DNA of 60,705 bases from Methylocystis suflitae. Its GTDB lineage: Bacteria > Pseudomonadota > Alphaproteobacteria > Rhizobiales > Beijerinckiaceae. Numbering within the stretch: the first letter of the stretch is position 1; every line of letters starts with the position of its first letter. Below the pieces are notes generated by a model that was not told the origin of the DNA, searched no databases, and was given only the letters and a program-made list of their open reading frames with translations. Below are positions 1-9,164 of this stretch, piece by piece. The stretch lies in the NCBI RefSeq assembly GCF_024448135.1, contig NZ_JAMRYX010000039.1, positions 1 through 60,705 of the forward strand. The letters are read 5' to 3'. Position numbers and translations under genes: made by a program.

Positions 1-119
1 ATCCTCGTTCCGAGTGGTCACGAGCCCGTCGCTCGCGCGCGGCGAGCCTTTACGGCTATTGGCGGAATTCTTCAAGGGGCGCGCCTCGCCTGGGCTATCC
101 GGGCCGACCCAGCCCGCCT

Positions 120-761
120 CTATTTCGGCGGTTCCTTGCCTCGGAATGCGGGGCTTCCCTTGGCCGGGAATTCCATGTGTCTCTTGATCTCGGATTTGGG
201 CTCCGGCGCGGTCAATTCGACCGCTTCGCTGATCTGCCGCTCGCGAACCGCATCGACGTCCATGGTTTCCACTTCACCGTCGGAATGCCTAGCGGTGTAA
301 ACGCCGACGACATCCAAAGGCTCGGGACTTTTGATCACGACGAACCCCTCAAGAAATGCGAAATCGACGCAGACGCCGTTGATGGGGCAGAAATAGCCGG
401 CGATGTCGAAACAATTCAGTTCCGTCGCGCCATCGGCCTGAAGTTCGGCTTTTTTGAACGGCGTCACGCTGAACGGACCGGGGTCCGACCCGAATTCCGT
501 CGCGAGCGCCACTTTCGCGGCGATGGCGAAGCGCTTCCTGGTCGGATTATGGATGTTGACGATGGTCCGGTAGACGCCCTTCGCCAAAGTCCCGTCCTGA
601 TGTGAAACCAGCAGCGAACAGACGACCTTGGCCGCATATTGATATTCGGTCTTTATCGTTTCGTTGGATTTCACCGCCTGCGCGCGTGAACTCGCGGGAA
701 TTCCAGCAAGAGCGAGGCTTAGTGCGAGGAAGGCGCCGTTGAAGGCATCTGCGCGTTTCAT
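120..761 (-). CDS. Hypothetical secreted protein
   Basis: Protein of 213 residues whose family I do not recognise. It begins MKRADAFNGAFLALSLALAG and has a hydrophobic stretch ending near ASSRAQA, a standard Sec signal peptide. The mature part has three Cys in the middle (contexts ELNCF, GYFCP, GVCVDF) and one earlier, which suggests disulfides in the periplasm. The open frame extends 17 codons upstream, but only the internal ATG puts the signal peptide at the N-terminus. The C-terminus is charged, proline-rich and probably disordered. It lies alone on the minus strand. Confidence 0.6.
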   Translation of the reverse strand: MKRADAFNGAFLALSLALAGIPASSRAQAVKSNETIKTEYQYAAKVVCSLLVSHQDGTLAKGVYRTIVNIHNPTRKRFAIAAKVALATEFGSDPGPFSVTPFKKAELQADGATELNCFDIAGYFCPINGVCVDFAFLEGFVVIKSPEPLDVVGVYTARHSDGEVETMDVDAVRERQISEAVELTAPEPKSEIKRHMEFPAKGSPAFRGKEPPK

Positions 762-1031
762 AATCCGCACTCCACGAAAATGGGTTTGCGAAATATCTCT
801 GCCCAGCCCCAAAGCCTTTGGCGCCGAGATTATCGGGCGCCCAAAATAGACCGCTCATCGAACAATCGTTCGCTTAGGCTAACGTGCGAACGCGTGAATT
901 CGTTCCGTGGATAACTGGCACGACGCCGGATGCCGCGCCTCAAGGCGCCCTTGCAGGCCTAATCGAAACAGCGGCGTCGCGATTTTCCTCGCGTTGTTCA
1001 TATCGCGAAGTGTCGGTTTGCGGCCGAGAGA

Positions 1032-1376
1032 TCAGCGACATCCGGAATGACAGGTCACTTCCGTAATCACCGGCTTCGTTTCGCCTACCGTATTGACGTC
1101 GATCACGACGTCCTTGCGCTTCCAGCGAAAAATGCAATTGGCGTTCCCTGTTCCGGCGCAAGAGACCGTCTCGGGTCGTCCCTTGCAGCGCGGATCGCCC
1201 TTTTGACAGACGAATCCCGCCTCGGGCGCGTGGACAGGCTTCCAACCTTTTTTGAGGAGCGCCTTGCGCGCCTTCGCATAAGGCTCGTCCTTAGGAAAGC
1301 TCGGGACATGCGCGAAGGCGCTCGAACTAAGAGAGATTGCGATGAAAACGGCGACTGTGGCGAAAAGCGCTTTCAT
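1032..1376 (-). CDS. Small secreted cysteine-rich hypothetical protein
   Basis: A 114-residue protein with a clear signal peptide (MKALFATVAVFIAISLSSSA, cleavage after AFA). The mature part of about 92 residues is basic and carries six Cys in pairs (VCQKGDPRC, SCAGTGNANC, TCHSGC), so a disulfide-bonded periplasmic protein is likely. No family was recognised. It has its own intergenic regions on both sides and no operon partner. Confidence 0.65.
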   Translation of the reverse strand: MKALFATVAVFIAISLSSSAFAHVPSFPKDEPYAKARKALLKKGWKPVHAPEAGFVCQKGDPRCKGRPETVSCAGTGNANCIFRWKRKDVVIDVNTVGETKPVITEVTCHSGCR

Positions 1377-1459
1377 AAATTCCCTCCCAATTCATAGAAG
1401 CCTCATTCTTAAAAGCAGTCTTATGTTCATAAGGCGGCTCACGCATTCCTCAAGAGTCG

Positions 1460-1582
1460 ATGATCCGCGATTGGGCTTTCGGCGTCCTCTTCGCCTTGCT
1501 CACCCTCGCCGCGTGGGGATTGCGGCACTGGGAGCCGTCGATCGCGCGCCATCGACGTCTTCATCTTAATGACGAACTTTAA
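1460..1582 (+). CDS. Possible 40-residue single-pass membrane peptide
   Basis: An ATG at 1460 opens a 40-codon frame. After MIRDW comes a hydrophobic segment (AFGVLFALLTLAAWGL), followed by a basic His/Arg-rich tail ending NDEL. The positive charge after the helix suggests an N-out orientation. The ribosome-binding site is weak (AAGAG) and there is no homology evidence, so this rests only on the membrane-segment pattern. It is the only plausible coding frame in the gap 1377-1662. Confidence 0.3.
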   Translation: MIRDWAFGVLFALLTLAAWGLRHWEPSIARHRRLHLNDEL

Positions 1583-1662
1583 CTCGTTTCTCACTAATTT
1601 CATTGGCGTTAGACGAAGGAGAGTGTCCGAAGAGCTGCGGCCGCTTCGCCCCGCCCAGAGCC

Positions 1663-2964
1663 CTATTCTTCGTAGACGACCGCTCCGCCGACGATGGTCG
1701 TCTTGACCACGCCCTGCAGCAGCGCCCCATCGAAGGGGGTGTTCTTGGAGCGCGAGTGAAGCGCGGCGGGATCGACGACGAAAGGCGCGTCAGGATCGAA
1801 GCGGATGACGTCCGCCGGGGCGCCTTTTTGCAGCCTGCCCTGCGGCAGTCCCAGAATTTCAGCCGGACGCGACGTCATCGCCGCGAGCAGGCGCGTCAGC
1901 GTAACGTCGCCCGAATGCACGAGCCGAAGCCCCGCCGCGAGCATCGTCTCGACGCCGATCGCCCCATATTCGGCTTCGGCGAAGGGCAGCCGTTTGGTTT
2001 CGACGTCCTGAGGATCATGGTCGGAGACGATGACGTCGATCAGTCCTTCGCTGAGCGCGCCAACAAGCGCCCGACGTTCATCCTCATGTCGCAACGGCGG
2101 TCTCAGCTTGAGAAAGGTGCGATAGTCGCCGATGTCGTTCTCATTCAGCGTCAGATGATTGATCGAGGTCCCGCAGGTGACGGCCAAGCCCTCGTCCTTG
2201 GCTCTGCGCAGCGCGTCCAATGCGAGCGTCGTCGTCACGATCGCCGAGTGGTAGCGCGCGCCGGTCAATGCAACGAGCCGCAAGTCGCGATCGAGCATGA
2301 TCGCCTCTGCTTCACGCGGCGCGCCGGATAGGCCGAGCCGATGCGCAAATTCGCCTTCATTCATGACGCCGACGGAAAGATCGGGGTCTTCGGCGAAATG
2401 AATGACAAGCGCATCGAAATCGCGCGCATAGGTGAGCGCGCGTCGCATAACGAGCGCGCTTCGCACGGAGCGCGCGCCGTCGCAGAACGCCACCGCGCCG
2501 GCCTGCTGCAGAAGCCCCAGCTCGGCGATCTCCCTGCCCTCGCGGCCTCTGGTGAGCGCCGCCATCGGGGCGACGCGGACGCGCCCGGTGTCGCGCGCAC
2601 GGCGCAGAACGAAATCGACGACCGCAGGATCATCGACGGGCGGCGCCGTCGCCGCGGTCGATACGATTGTCGTCACGCCGCCCGCCGCGGCCGCGAAAGT
2701 CGCGCTGGCGATGGTTTCGCGATGTTCCGCCCCCGGCTCGCCGACGAAAGCCTGCATGTCGATGAGGCCCGGCGCGACGACGTCGCCAGCGCAATCGATG
2801 ACGCGCGCGCCTTCGGGAGCGTCGCCCCCTCGAACGGAGTCGCCGAGCTCAGCGATGACGCCGTCCATCGTCGCCAGACCGCCGCGCATTTCGCGACCAG
2901 AGCCCGGATCGATCAGCCGTGCGTTGAGAAGGAACAGCGGCGCTGGAGCTTGTGGCGGCGACAT
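1663..2964 (-). CDS. pyrX: Dihydroorotase-like protein without the HxH metal motif (PyrX type)
   Basis: A 433-residue amidohydrolase-fold protein of the class I dihydroorotase family. Seen: GLIDMQAFVGEPG at residues 67-78, where active enzymes have GLID-x-H-x-H-x-REPG; here Gln71 and Phe73 replace both metal-binding His. A later SDHDPQ motif keeps the Asp. Known: such non-catalytic homologues (PyrX/PyrC') are found in proteobacteria and, in Pseudomonas, support the aspartate carbamoyltransferase assembly rather than hydrolyse dihydroorotate. Inference: it is a structural partner of PyrB (32749-33699), and a catalytic dihydroorotase must lie elsewhere. It is often called pyrC. Unusually, it is about 30 kb from pyrB. 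Confidence 0.8.
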   Translation of the reverse strand: MSPPQAPAPLFLLNARLIDPGSGREMRGGLATMDGVIAELGDSVRGGDAPEGARVIDCAGDVVAPGLIDMQAFVGEPGAEHRETIASATFAAAAGGVTTIVSTAATAPPVDDPAVVDFVLRRARDTGRVRVAPMAALTRGREGREIAELGLLQQAGAVAFCDGARSVRSALVMRRALTYARDFDALVIHFAEDPDLSVGVMNEGEFAHRLGLSGAPREAEAIMLDRDLRLVALTGARYHSAIVTTTLALDALRRAKDEGLAVTCGTSINHLTLNENDIGDYRTFLKLRPPLRHEDERRALVGALSEGLIDVIVSDHDPQDVETKRLPFAEAEYGAIGVETMLAAGLRLVHSGDVTLTRLLAAMTSRPAEILGLPQGRLQKGAPADVIRFDPDAPFVVDPAALHSRSKNTPFDGALLQGVVKTTIVGGAVVYEE

Positions 2965-3104
2965 GGCGTCTGCTTAGGCCATTTCTGAGGCGTTGAAAAT
3001 GCGCGTGGGTCGGGGATATTGGGGTTGAACTCGTCTCGCAAGCGCCTAGCTACCGCGAGTTGGGGCTGCGAGCGGCGCGCGCCGGGCGCCCCGGGGGAAA
3101 ACGT

Positions 3105-4214
3105 ATGCGTTCCCTCAACCTTTCAGAATCTCCACTCGCGCCAAGCCTGGCGGAGGGCAAAGGACGCCCTGATCTGCCGGCGATGATGAACGCCGCCTTC
3201 GACGGAATCATTGCGCTCGACGAGCACGGCGTGGTGCGGTCGATCAACGCGGAGGCGGCGTCGCTCTTCGGCTATGCGCCGAGGGATGTCATCGGACGGG
3301 ATTTTGGCATGCTGACGGCGGAGGCGAACCAACGCCACCGCGACTATCTGCGGCGGGGAACGCCAAGCATTCGCCGACGGATCGAAGGCCTGCGCGAGGA
3401 CGGCTCCGTCTTTCCCGTGGAGCTTGTCGTCAGCGAAGTCGCCTGCGACGGAGGACGGCTTTTTATCGCTTTGATCCGCGATCTCAGCTCCAGGCGCCGC
3501 TTTGAGCAGGGGGTTCAGGAACTTCAGACCAATCGCCTTGAGTTGATCGAGAATATGGCGACCGGATTGGCGCATGAGCTCAAGCAGCCTTTGGCGGCGA
3601 TCGGCGCCTATCTCAATTTCGCGCGTCGGCGTCTAAACGAAAAAGTCCTCTCGATCGAGAAAGTCGAGGAGATGTTGGACAACGCCGATGCGCAAGTCTT
3701 CCGCGTCGCGGAAATCATGGACAATCTTCGCCAGTTCATCGCGCGTGGAGAGACGTCGAAGGCTCCCCATAATCTGAACGCCGTCATCCGAACCGCCTGC
3801 GAGTTCACCGATGCGCTCGCCAAGGAACATCATGTCAAAACCTCAATCGACCTCGAAGCGTCGCCGGACACGGTGGTGATCAACAAAGTTCAGATTCAGC
3901 AGGTCGTCGTCAATCTTAAGCGTAACGCCGTCGAGGCCATGCAGAACTCCGAGCGACGCGAGATGAGGGTGTCGACTCGCCTCGTTGGAGGCAACCTCAT
4001 TCGCACCGATGTCGCGGACACCGGTCCTGGATTGCCCGAGGAGATCAAAGACAGGCTCTTCGAGCAGTTCACGACGACGAAGCCCCACGGTTTGGGCGTC
4101 GGTCTCTCCATTTCGCGCTCGATCGTCGAAGCCCATAACGGGAGGATCTGGGCGGAGCCCAACCCCGGGGGCGGGACCATCTTCAGCTTCGTATTGCCTC
4201 TGGAAAATCGCTGA
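3105..4214 (+). CDS. PAS-domain sensor histidine kinase, FixL-like
   Basis: A 369-residue soluble kinase with no membrane segment. A PAS domain spans about residues 25-125 (FDGIIALDEHG, LFGYAPRDVIG). The HisKA domain has the phospho-acceptor His157 in LAHELKQPLAAIGAYL. The HATPase_c domain shows an N box (NAVEAM, in an unusual NLKRNAVEAM context), a G1 box (DTGPGLPEEI) and a G2 box (GLGVGLSISRSIV). The layout matches the C-terminal two-thirds of FixL. The PAS has His78 in QRHRDYLRR, where FixL has its haem-ligating His (RHDSY), so gas sensing is possible but unproven. The ATG at 3105, behind GGGGGA, is preferred to one 45 bases earlier. No response regulator is adjacent. Confidence 0.8.
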   Translation: MRSLNLSESPLAPSLAEGKGRPDLPAMMNAAFDGIIALDEHGVVRSINAEAASLFGYAPRDVIGRDFGMLTAEANQRHRDYLRRGTPSIRRRIEGLREDGSVFPVELVVSEVACDGGRLFIALIRDLSSRRRFEQGVQELQTNRLELIENMATGLAHELKQPLAAIGAYLNFARRRLNEKVLSIEKVEEMLDNADAQVFRVAEIMDNLRQFIARGETSKAPHNLNAVIRTACEFTDALAKEHHVKTSIDLEASPDTVVINKVQIQQVVVNLKRNAVEAMQNSERREMRVSTRLVGGNLIRTDVADTGPGLPEEIKDRLFEQFTTTKPHGLGVGLSISRSIVEAHNGRIWAEPNPGGGTIFSFVLPLENR

Positions 4215-4429
4215 CCGGTCGGTCAGGCGGAGCCAGCGCTGAGGCAATCGCGCGCTTGCGCCAGCCGAGCCGCGCGAAAAAGCTCCAGAGCCGTTCTCAA
4301 AAAAACAAGAGATCGTTAGGAGTCATTATGGTTAAGCAGGGATGAACTGCTATTGTCGCGAGTCGCGCATCCGTCCAGAGCGTCATTCGAACCCAGCCGT
4401 GGGGGCCAGCTTCGGGGAGAGACGGCGTC

Positions 4430-5092
4430 GTGTTGACCTTTGAGAATGTCGGCTTGCGCTATGGCGTCGGCGCCGAAACGCTCCGAGACGTAAATTTCCA
4501 GATCGAGCCGCGTTCGTTCCAGTTCCTGACCGGCCCGTCAGGCGCGGGCAAGACCACCTTGATGCGATTGATCATCATGGCGCTGCGGCCGACGCGCGGG
4601 TTGATCAACATCTTCGGCAAGGACACGGCCGCGCTCAGCAATGAAGACGTCGCCGCGACGCGCCGCAAAATTGGCGTCGTCTTTCAGGACTTCCGGCTTC
4701 TGGATCATCTGACGCTCTACGAAAACGTCGCCCTGCCCTTGCGCGTGCTTGGGCGCGAAGAATCGACCTATCGCGCCGAGGTGATCGAACTGTTGCGCTG
4801 GGTGGGCCTCGGCGAGCGCGCGCATGCGGTCCCAACCATCCTTTCTGGCGGCGAGAAGCAGCGCGCAGCGATCGCCCGCGCGCTGATTTCGCAACCCAAA
4901 CTGCTGCTGGCCGACGAACCGACGGGCAATGTCGACCCGACTCTCGCGCGCCGGATCCTGCGCCTCTTCATCGAGCTCCACCGATCCGGAACCGCCGTCA
5001 TTATCGCCACCCATGACTTGAGCCTCATGGACCAGTATGAAGATGCGCGGCGTCTTGTGCTTGCCGACGGCCGGCTTCACATCTTCGAATGA
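4430..5092 (+). CDS. ftsE: Cell division ATP-binding protein FtsE
   Basis: A 220-residue ABC ATPase. It has Walker A (GPSGAGKT), a Q-loop in VVFQDFRLL, the signature LSGGEKQR, Walker B (LLLADEPTG) and the H-loop THD. FtsE pairs with FtsX at the inner membrane of the division site to control peptidoglycan hydrolases. The start is GTG at 4430 behind GGGGAGA. ftsX follows 7 bases after the stop. VFQDFRLL and the downstream FtsX identify it as FtsE rather than a generic exporter ATPase. Confidence 0.93.
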   Translation: MLTFENVGLRYGVGAETLRDVNFQIEPRSFQFLTGPSGAGKTTLMRLIIMALRPTRGLINIFGKDTAALSNEDVAATRRKIGVVFQDFRLLDHLTLYENVALPLRVLGREESTYRAEVIELLRWVGLGERAHAVPTILSGGEKQRAAIARALISQPKLLLADEPTGNVDPTLARRILRLFIELHRSGTAVIIATHDLSLMDQYEDARRLVLADGRLHIFE

Positions 5093-5099
5093 GCAGACG

Positions 5100-6065
5100 A
5101 TGGCCCTGAGATTTTGGTCCTCGAGTCGCCCGGCCGCGTCTGACGTCGATGAAGACGCCGAAGAGATTCCGTCGCAAAGCGCGCTCGTGCCCGCCGATTC
5201 CGTCGCCGGCCGCTCGCTGGTCATCGTCATCGCGATCATGACGTTTCTCGCCGCGCTCGCCGCTAACGTCGCCATTCTCGTCGCCGACGCCAGCGTCGAA
5301 TGGCGCAGCGACGTCGCGCGCGAAGCGACCGTGCAAGTGCGTCCGGTCCCCGGCCGCAACATCGAGGCCGATGTTAAGGACGCGGCGGAAGCGATGCGGC
5401 GAACGCCAGGCGTGCGGGAAGCGCGAGTCTACGCCAAGTCGGAATCCGAGGCGCTGCTGGCGCCATGGCTCGGCGAGGGCCTGAATCTCTCTGAACTGCC
5501 CACCCCCCGGATGATCGTGCTGAAGCTCGACGCCGAAAATCGGGCGGATCTCGACAAGCTGCGCATGGAGCTCGAGCGCGCGGTTCCCAACGCCGTGCTC
5601 GACGATCATCACGTCTTCATCGAGCGTCTCGGCGATATGGCGCGCACAGCCGTGGCCATAGCCGCCCTCATCTTCGTTCTTATCCTCGCGGCCATGGCCG
5701 TCGCCGTGGCCTCGGCCACCCGCGCCGCCGTCGCGACAAACCGCGAAATCGTGGAAGTGCTCCATATCGTCGGCGCGGCCGACTCGTTCATCGCGCGCGA
5801 ATTTCAGCGTCGCTTCATGGCGTTGGGATTTCGCGGCGCGCTGATCGGCGGCGGCGGCGCCATCGGCTTTTTCGCCCTGGCGCAGTTCTTCGCGCAGCGG
5901 TGGCGCGCGACCGGCGGCGGCGATCAGATGGAGGCCATGTTCGGCGATTTCACAATTGGCCCGAGCGGCTTCGTCGTCATCTTTCTGCTCGCTGGCGGAG
6001 TCGCCACGCTGACCGGCTATCTCTCGCAGTTCATTGTGCTACGCCACCTGCAGCGGCTCGGTTAA
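5100..6065 (+). CDS. ftsX: Cell division protein FtsX
   Basis: A 321-residue integral membrane protein. A cytoplasmic N-terminus is followed by TM1 (SLVIVIAIMTFLAALAANVA) and then a periplasmic domain (about residues 75-180) containing RRTPGVREARVYAKSE, typical of FtsX. Three C-terminal TM segments with a VATNREIVEVLHIVGA loop contact FtsE. The frame is open 63 bases upstream inside ftsE, but the ATG at 5100, right after the ftsE stop, fits a two-gene operon. It is the membrane partner of FtsE in septal hydrolase control. Confidence 0.92.
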   Translation: MALRFWSSSRPAASDVDEDAEEIPSQSALVPADSVAGRSLVIVIAIMTFLAALAANVAILVADASVEWRSDVAREATVQVRPVPGRNIEADVKDAAEAMRRTPGVREARVYAKSESEALLAPWLGEGLNLSELPTPRMIVLKLDAENRADLDKLRMELERAVPNAVLDDHHVFIERLGDMARTAVAIAALIFVLILAAMAVAVASATRAAVATNREIVEVLHIVGAADSFIAREFQRRFMALGFRGALIGGGGAIGFFALAQFFAQRWRATGGGDQMEAMFGDFTIGPSGFVVIFLLAGGVATLTGYLSQFIVLRHLQRLG

Positions 6066-6214
6066 GTCATTCACCCAGATCGGCCGCGCCGATAACATCG
6101 GCGCAGAAATACCCCTATAGTCGTGTCAGAATCGCGCCTCGCGCGTTCTGGTCAGGAAGCATGGGCGAAGGACTCCTCGATTGACGACCCCCGCACGCCG
6201 CCAGGGAGTGAAGA

Positions 6215-6868
6215 ATGGGTAGCGCCGTCCGCAAGGCCGCCTGCGCGATCCTCGCTGGCGGCGCTTTTCTCGCCGCGGCGCTCCTGTTGGGTTTTGTCGG
6301 CTTCGCGCTGTCGCTGCCGCGAGAGGAGTTCTCCATTCCGGTGCAGGCGGAAGGCGTCGTCGCGCTGACCGGCGGCTCGGATCGCGTGCTCGACGCGGCG
6401 ACCCTTCTCGCGGGCGGGCAGGCGCGCCGCATGCTGATCACCGGCGTCAATCCCTCTACCCGCAGCTCCTTGCTCGCGAAAATACTGCCCGTGTCCCGCG
6501 AACTCTTCGAATGCTGCGTCGACCTCGGCTACCAAGCGCTTGACACCGCCGGCAACGCCAAAGAGACGCGCGATTGGGCGCGCGAGCACAATATCACCCG
6601 CACGCTGATTATCGTCACGTCGAACTACCACATGCCGCGTGCGCTGGTCGAAATCTCAGCCGCCTTGCCGAAGGTCGAGCTCTATCCCTTTCCAGTGGTC
6701 AGCGAGCATATAGATGTCTCCGACTGGATCAGTGATCTGCGCGTCGCCCGCTTTGTCGGAAAGGAATATGTGAAATACCTGGGATCTCTGCTGCGCACCA
6801 AGCTTTTCAAGGAATATGAGGAGTCGGAGCCTCCCCCGCAGCTCCGCCACAGCGTCGCATCTGAGTGA
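6215..6868 (+). CDS. YdcF/DUF218-family membrane-anchored protein
   Basis: A 217-residue protein with an N-terminal membrane anchor (residues 8-32) and a DUF218 domain. Family-typical elements are VVALTGGSDRVLDAATLLAGG near the start, MLITGV, and TLIIVTSNYHMPRALVEI. Relatives include ElyC and SanA, which affect envelope integrity and vancomycin resistance; the biochemical reaction is not settled. It precedes plsC closely and follows ftsX after about 150 bases, so an envelope role is likely. Cys181-Cys182 (FECCVDLGYQ) is conserved-looking. Confidence 0.8.
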   Translation: MGSAVRKAACAILAGGAFLAAALLLGFVGFALSLPREEFSIPVQAEGVVALTGGSDRVLDAATLLAGGQARRMLITGVNPSTRSSLLAKILPVSRELFECCVDLGYQALDTAGNAKETRDWAREHNITRTLIIVTSNYHMPRALVEISAALPKVELYPFPVVSEHIDVSDWISDLRVARFVGKEYVKYLGSLLRTKLFKEYEESEPPPQLRHSVASE

Positions 6869-6933
6869 AATCTTGTTTCGACGCCTCTTGGCGTCGTAAA
6901 AGCGCGCCACGCCCCTTCGCCCAGATCTCGCCA

Positions 6934-7722
6934 ATGCTCCTCCTGCGCTCCTTTATTTTCCAGATCGTGTTCTTCCTGAACATGTTCACGCTCATGATCA
7001 TCTGGCTGCCGGGCCTGATGATGCGGCGCCAGATCAACCAGGAGCTTGGACGCACATGGGGGCGCACGACGCTCTGGCTGCTCGACAAAATCTGCGGGAC
7101 GAAGATCGACTGGCGAGGTCTCGAGAATATTCCCAAAGGCGCAGTGATCGTCGCCTGCAAACATCAGTCCATTTGGGAGACCTTCGTTCTGCCGATCAGG
7201 TTTCCCGACTTCAGCTATATTCTGAAGCACGAACTGATCTGGCTGCCTTTTTTCGGCTGGTACCTACTGGCCGCCGAGCAGATCGCCATCGATCGCGCCA
7301 AGGGCGGCAAGCTGCTGCCGCAGCTGATCGCCAAATCGAAGAAGATTTTCGCCCAGGGACGGCAGCTCTTCATATTTCCCGAAGGCACGCGCCGCCCGGC
7401 CGGCGCCCCGCCGCAATATAAACCCGGCATCGCGCATCTTTACGCGGCGACCGAAACGCCGGTGCTTCCCGTCGCCGTGAATTCCGGGCTGTTTTGGCCG
7501 CGCCGCTCGTTCCTCGTCCGGCCGGGAACCGTCGTGATCGAGTTCCTGCCGCTGATTCCCCCGGGGATGGAGTCGCGCGCTTTTTTCGACAAGCTCTCGA
7601 CGGAGATCGAAGCCGCGTCCGACCGATTGATCGCCGAAGCGTTGGCGAAAGACCCTTCCTTGGCGCAAATCGTCGAGAAGGGCCGCGCAAACGCCCAACG
7701 TATGGCGCCGGCGCAGGACTGA
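6934..7722 (+). CDS. plsC: 1-acyl-sn-glycerol-3-phosphate acyltransferase
   Basis: A lysophosphatidic acid acyltransferase of about 262 residues, converting lysophosphatidate plus an acyl donor to phosphatidate at the inner membrane. It shows the acyltransferase motif as HQSIWET (an HX4E form of HX4D), FPEGTRRPAG and PVAVNSG. A hydrophobic N-terminus (LLLRSFIFQIVFFLNMFTLMII) anchors it. A GTG at 6865 overlapping the previous stop would add 23 residues. The ATG at 6934 gives the usual family start directly before the membrane segment, but I see no strong ribosome-binding site for either. Confidence 0.85.
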   Translation: MLLLRSFIFQIVFFLNMFTLMIIWLPGLMMRRQINQELGRTWGRTTLWLLDKICGTKIDWRGLENIPKGAVIVACKHQSIWETFVLPIRFPDFSYILKHELIWLPFFGWYLLAAEQIAIDRAKGGKLLPQLIAKSKKIFAQGRQLFIFPEGTRRPAGAPPQYKPGIAHLYAATETPVLPVAVNSGLFWPRRSFLVRPGTVVIEFLPLIPPGMESRAFFDKLSTEIEAASDRLIAEALAKDPSLAQIVEKGRANAQRMAPAQD

Positions 7723-7842
7723 AGGATGCCGCATCCTCCGGCCGAATCTAAAGAGTGTCCTGTTCAAGGTTGAGCCGCTGCTCGACCCGCCGAAGACGCG
7801 CTCTTAATCTCCCTGCAATTGTTTACCCGTTTTTGCGTGCGC

Positions 7843-8412
7843 CTAACCTGCCGCCGTTCCCGTCAGCGCTTGCGGCGCCACCAGCAGCGGATATTCCGCC
7901 TCGACGATGTAGGGGCCGCCCCCCACGGAATCGCGCGACGAATAGAGCACGAAGCGCTCGGCGGTGAAGCGCAACGGCGGGAAATAGCCGCGCGCGCCGA
8001 GATAGGCGGCGACAGCGCCGGCGCTGGCGCCGCGCAGACGCGCGAGCGTCACATGCGGGATGAATTTGCGCGGCTCGGGCGGCGCGCCGAGCCGGCGCAA
8101 CAGCCGCTCCTGTTCCGCCTGCATGTCCATGAGGGTCGGCTCCGGCCGCGCGCGCGCCACGATGGCGCGGGGCTTGTCACCGCCAAACGACGTCAGCTGG
8201 TCGAAGGTGACGGTGACTTCCGGACGGCGGATGAATGAGAGCGCATTCGCCGCGTCGCGCGCGAAAGCGTCGTCGACGTCGCCGATGAAGCGCAAGGTGA
8301 CATGATAATTCTCAACGTCGATCCAGCGGGCGCCGGGGATTCCGCCGCGCAGGCGCGCGAGGCTTTCGGCGATTGAGCGGGGAATCTCCAGGGCCGTAAA
8401 CAGTCTGGGCAT
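7843..8412 (-). CDS. thpR: RNA 2',3'-cyclic phosphodiesterase
   Basis: A 189-residue 2H phosphoesterase (LigT/ThpR). The two catalytic HxT motifs are HVTLRFIGD near residue 37 and HVTLARLRG near residue 122, with the typical opener PRLFTALEIP. The family hydrolyses 2',3'-cyclic phosphates on RNA ends and can ligate tRNA halves in vitro. It is minus-strand, convergent with plsC, and starts 30 bases downstream of the esterase gene stop, so it is probably co-transcribed with it. Confidence 0.9.
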   Translation of the reverse strand: MPRLFTALEIPRSIAESLARLRGGIPGARWIDVENYHVTLRFIGDVDDAFARDAANALSFIRRPEVTVTFDQLTSFGGDKPRAIVARARPEPTLMDMQAEQERLLRRLGAPPEPRKFIPHVTLARLRGASAGAVAAYLGARGYFPPLRFTAERFVLYSSRDSVGGGPYIVEAEYPLLVAPQALTGTAAG

Positions 8413-8442
8413 GACATCCTCCCCAAGCGGGATCGCGCAGCC

Positions 8443-9153
8443 TCATTGCGCGCGCGAGTTCCTACTCGCCCCCATGGAAACGAGCGTTCTTTCAACAAAG
8501 GGCGTGATTTTTTTGACGATCTTCGCCACGCCGGCGGCGTTGGGATGAACGCCGTCCGAAATGAGGAGCGCGGGCGAGCCCCAAACGCCTTCCAAGATAA
8601 AGGGCACAAGCGGCGCCTCATGTTTGGCGGCAAGATCCGGATAAATCGAATCGAATTCCTTCTTGTAAGCTTGCCCGTGATTCGCGCTCGAGACCATCGC
8701 CGTCAGCACCGGGCGGACGCCTTTCTGCTTTAGCGCCGCAAGAATCCGATCGAGATTGGCGCGCGTTATCTTCGGATCATGCCCGTTCAGCATGTCATTC
8801 GCGCCGAGCTCGACGACGGCGATGTCGAATGGCCCGGCGCCAAGGGTATAGTCGAGGCGTGCGAGCCCGGTCGTCGTCGTGTCGCCGGAAACTCCCCCTT
8901 GGACGACCTCGACATTATATCCGTCCTCGCTCAGGCGTCTTTTGAGCTGCGCCGGAAGCGAATCTCCGGCGTCGATGCCGGGCCCCGCCGTCAGGCTGTC
9001 GCCAAACGCCAGGATTCGCACTGGTTCGGCGTGCGCGGAGGTCAGCGCGATGGTCAACAGGGCTAGGGACGCGAGAGCCGCGGCTTGGAGAGGGCGGCGG
9101 AAAGCGCAATAAGGCGACAGGACTGCGGGCGTCGAATGCGGCGCATCAATCAA
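8443..9153 (-). CDS. Secreted SGNH-family arylesterase (TesA-like)
   Basis: A 236-residue SGNH/GDSL hydrolase. Block I is [12 protein letters not shown] (nucleophile Ser). Block III is ELGANDML, with the oxyanion-hole Asn. Block V is [10 protein letters not shown], with the catalytic Asp/His. A long N-terminal hydrophobic segment ending TSAHA is a signal peptide, so it acts in the periplasm. E. coli TesA is a multifunctional thioesterase/lysophospholipase, and alphaproteobacterial relatives are annotated as arylesterases. The gene is divergent, with only 11 bases between starts, from the ABC pair at 9165; the same arrangement (tesA/ybbA-ybbP) is conserved widely. Confidence 0.88.
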   Translation of the reverse strand: MIDAPHSTPAVLSPYCAFRRPLQAAALASLALLTIALTSAHAEPVRILAFGDSLTAGPGIDAGDSLPAQLKRRLSEDGYNVEVVQGGVSGDTTTTGLARLDYTLGAGPFDIAVVELGANDMLNGHDPKITRANLDRILAALKQKGVRPVLTAMVSSANHGQAYKKEFDSIYPDLAAKHEAPLVPFILEGVWGSPALLISDGVHPNAAGVAKIVKKITPFVERTLVSMGASRNSRAQ

Positions 9154-9164
9154 GGTTTTGCTCC

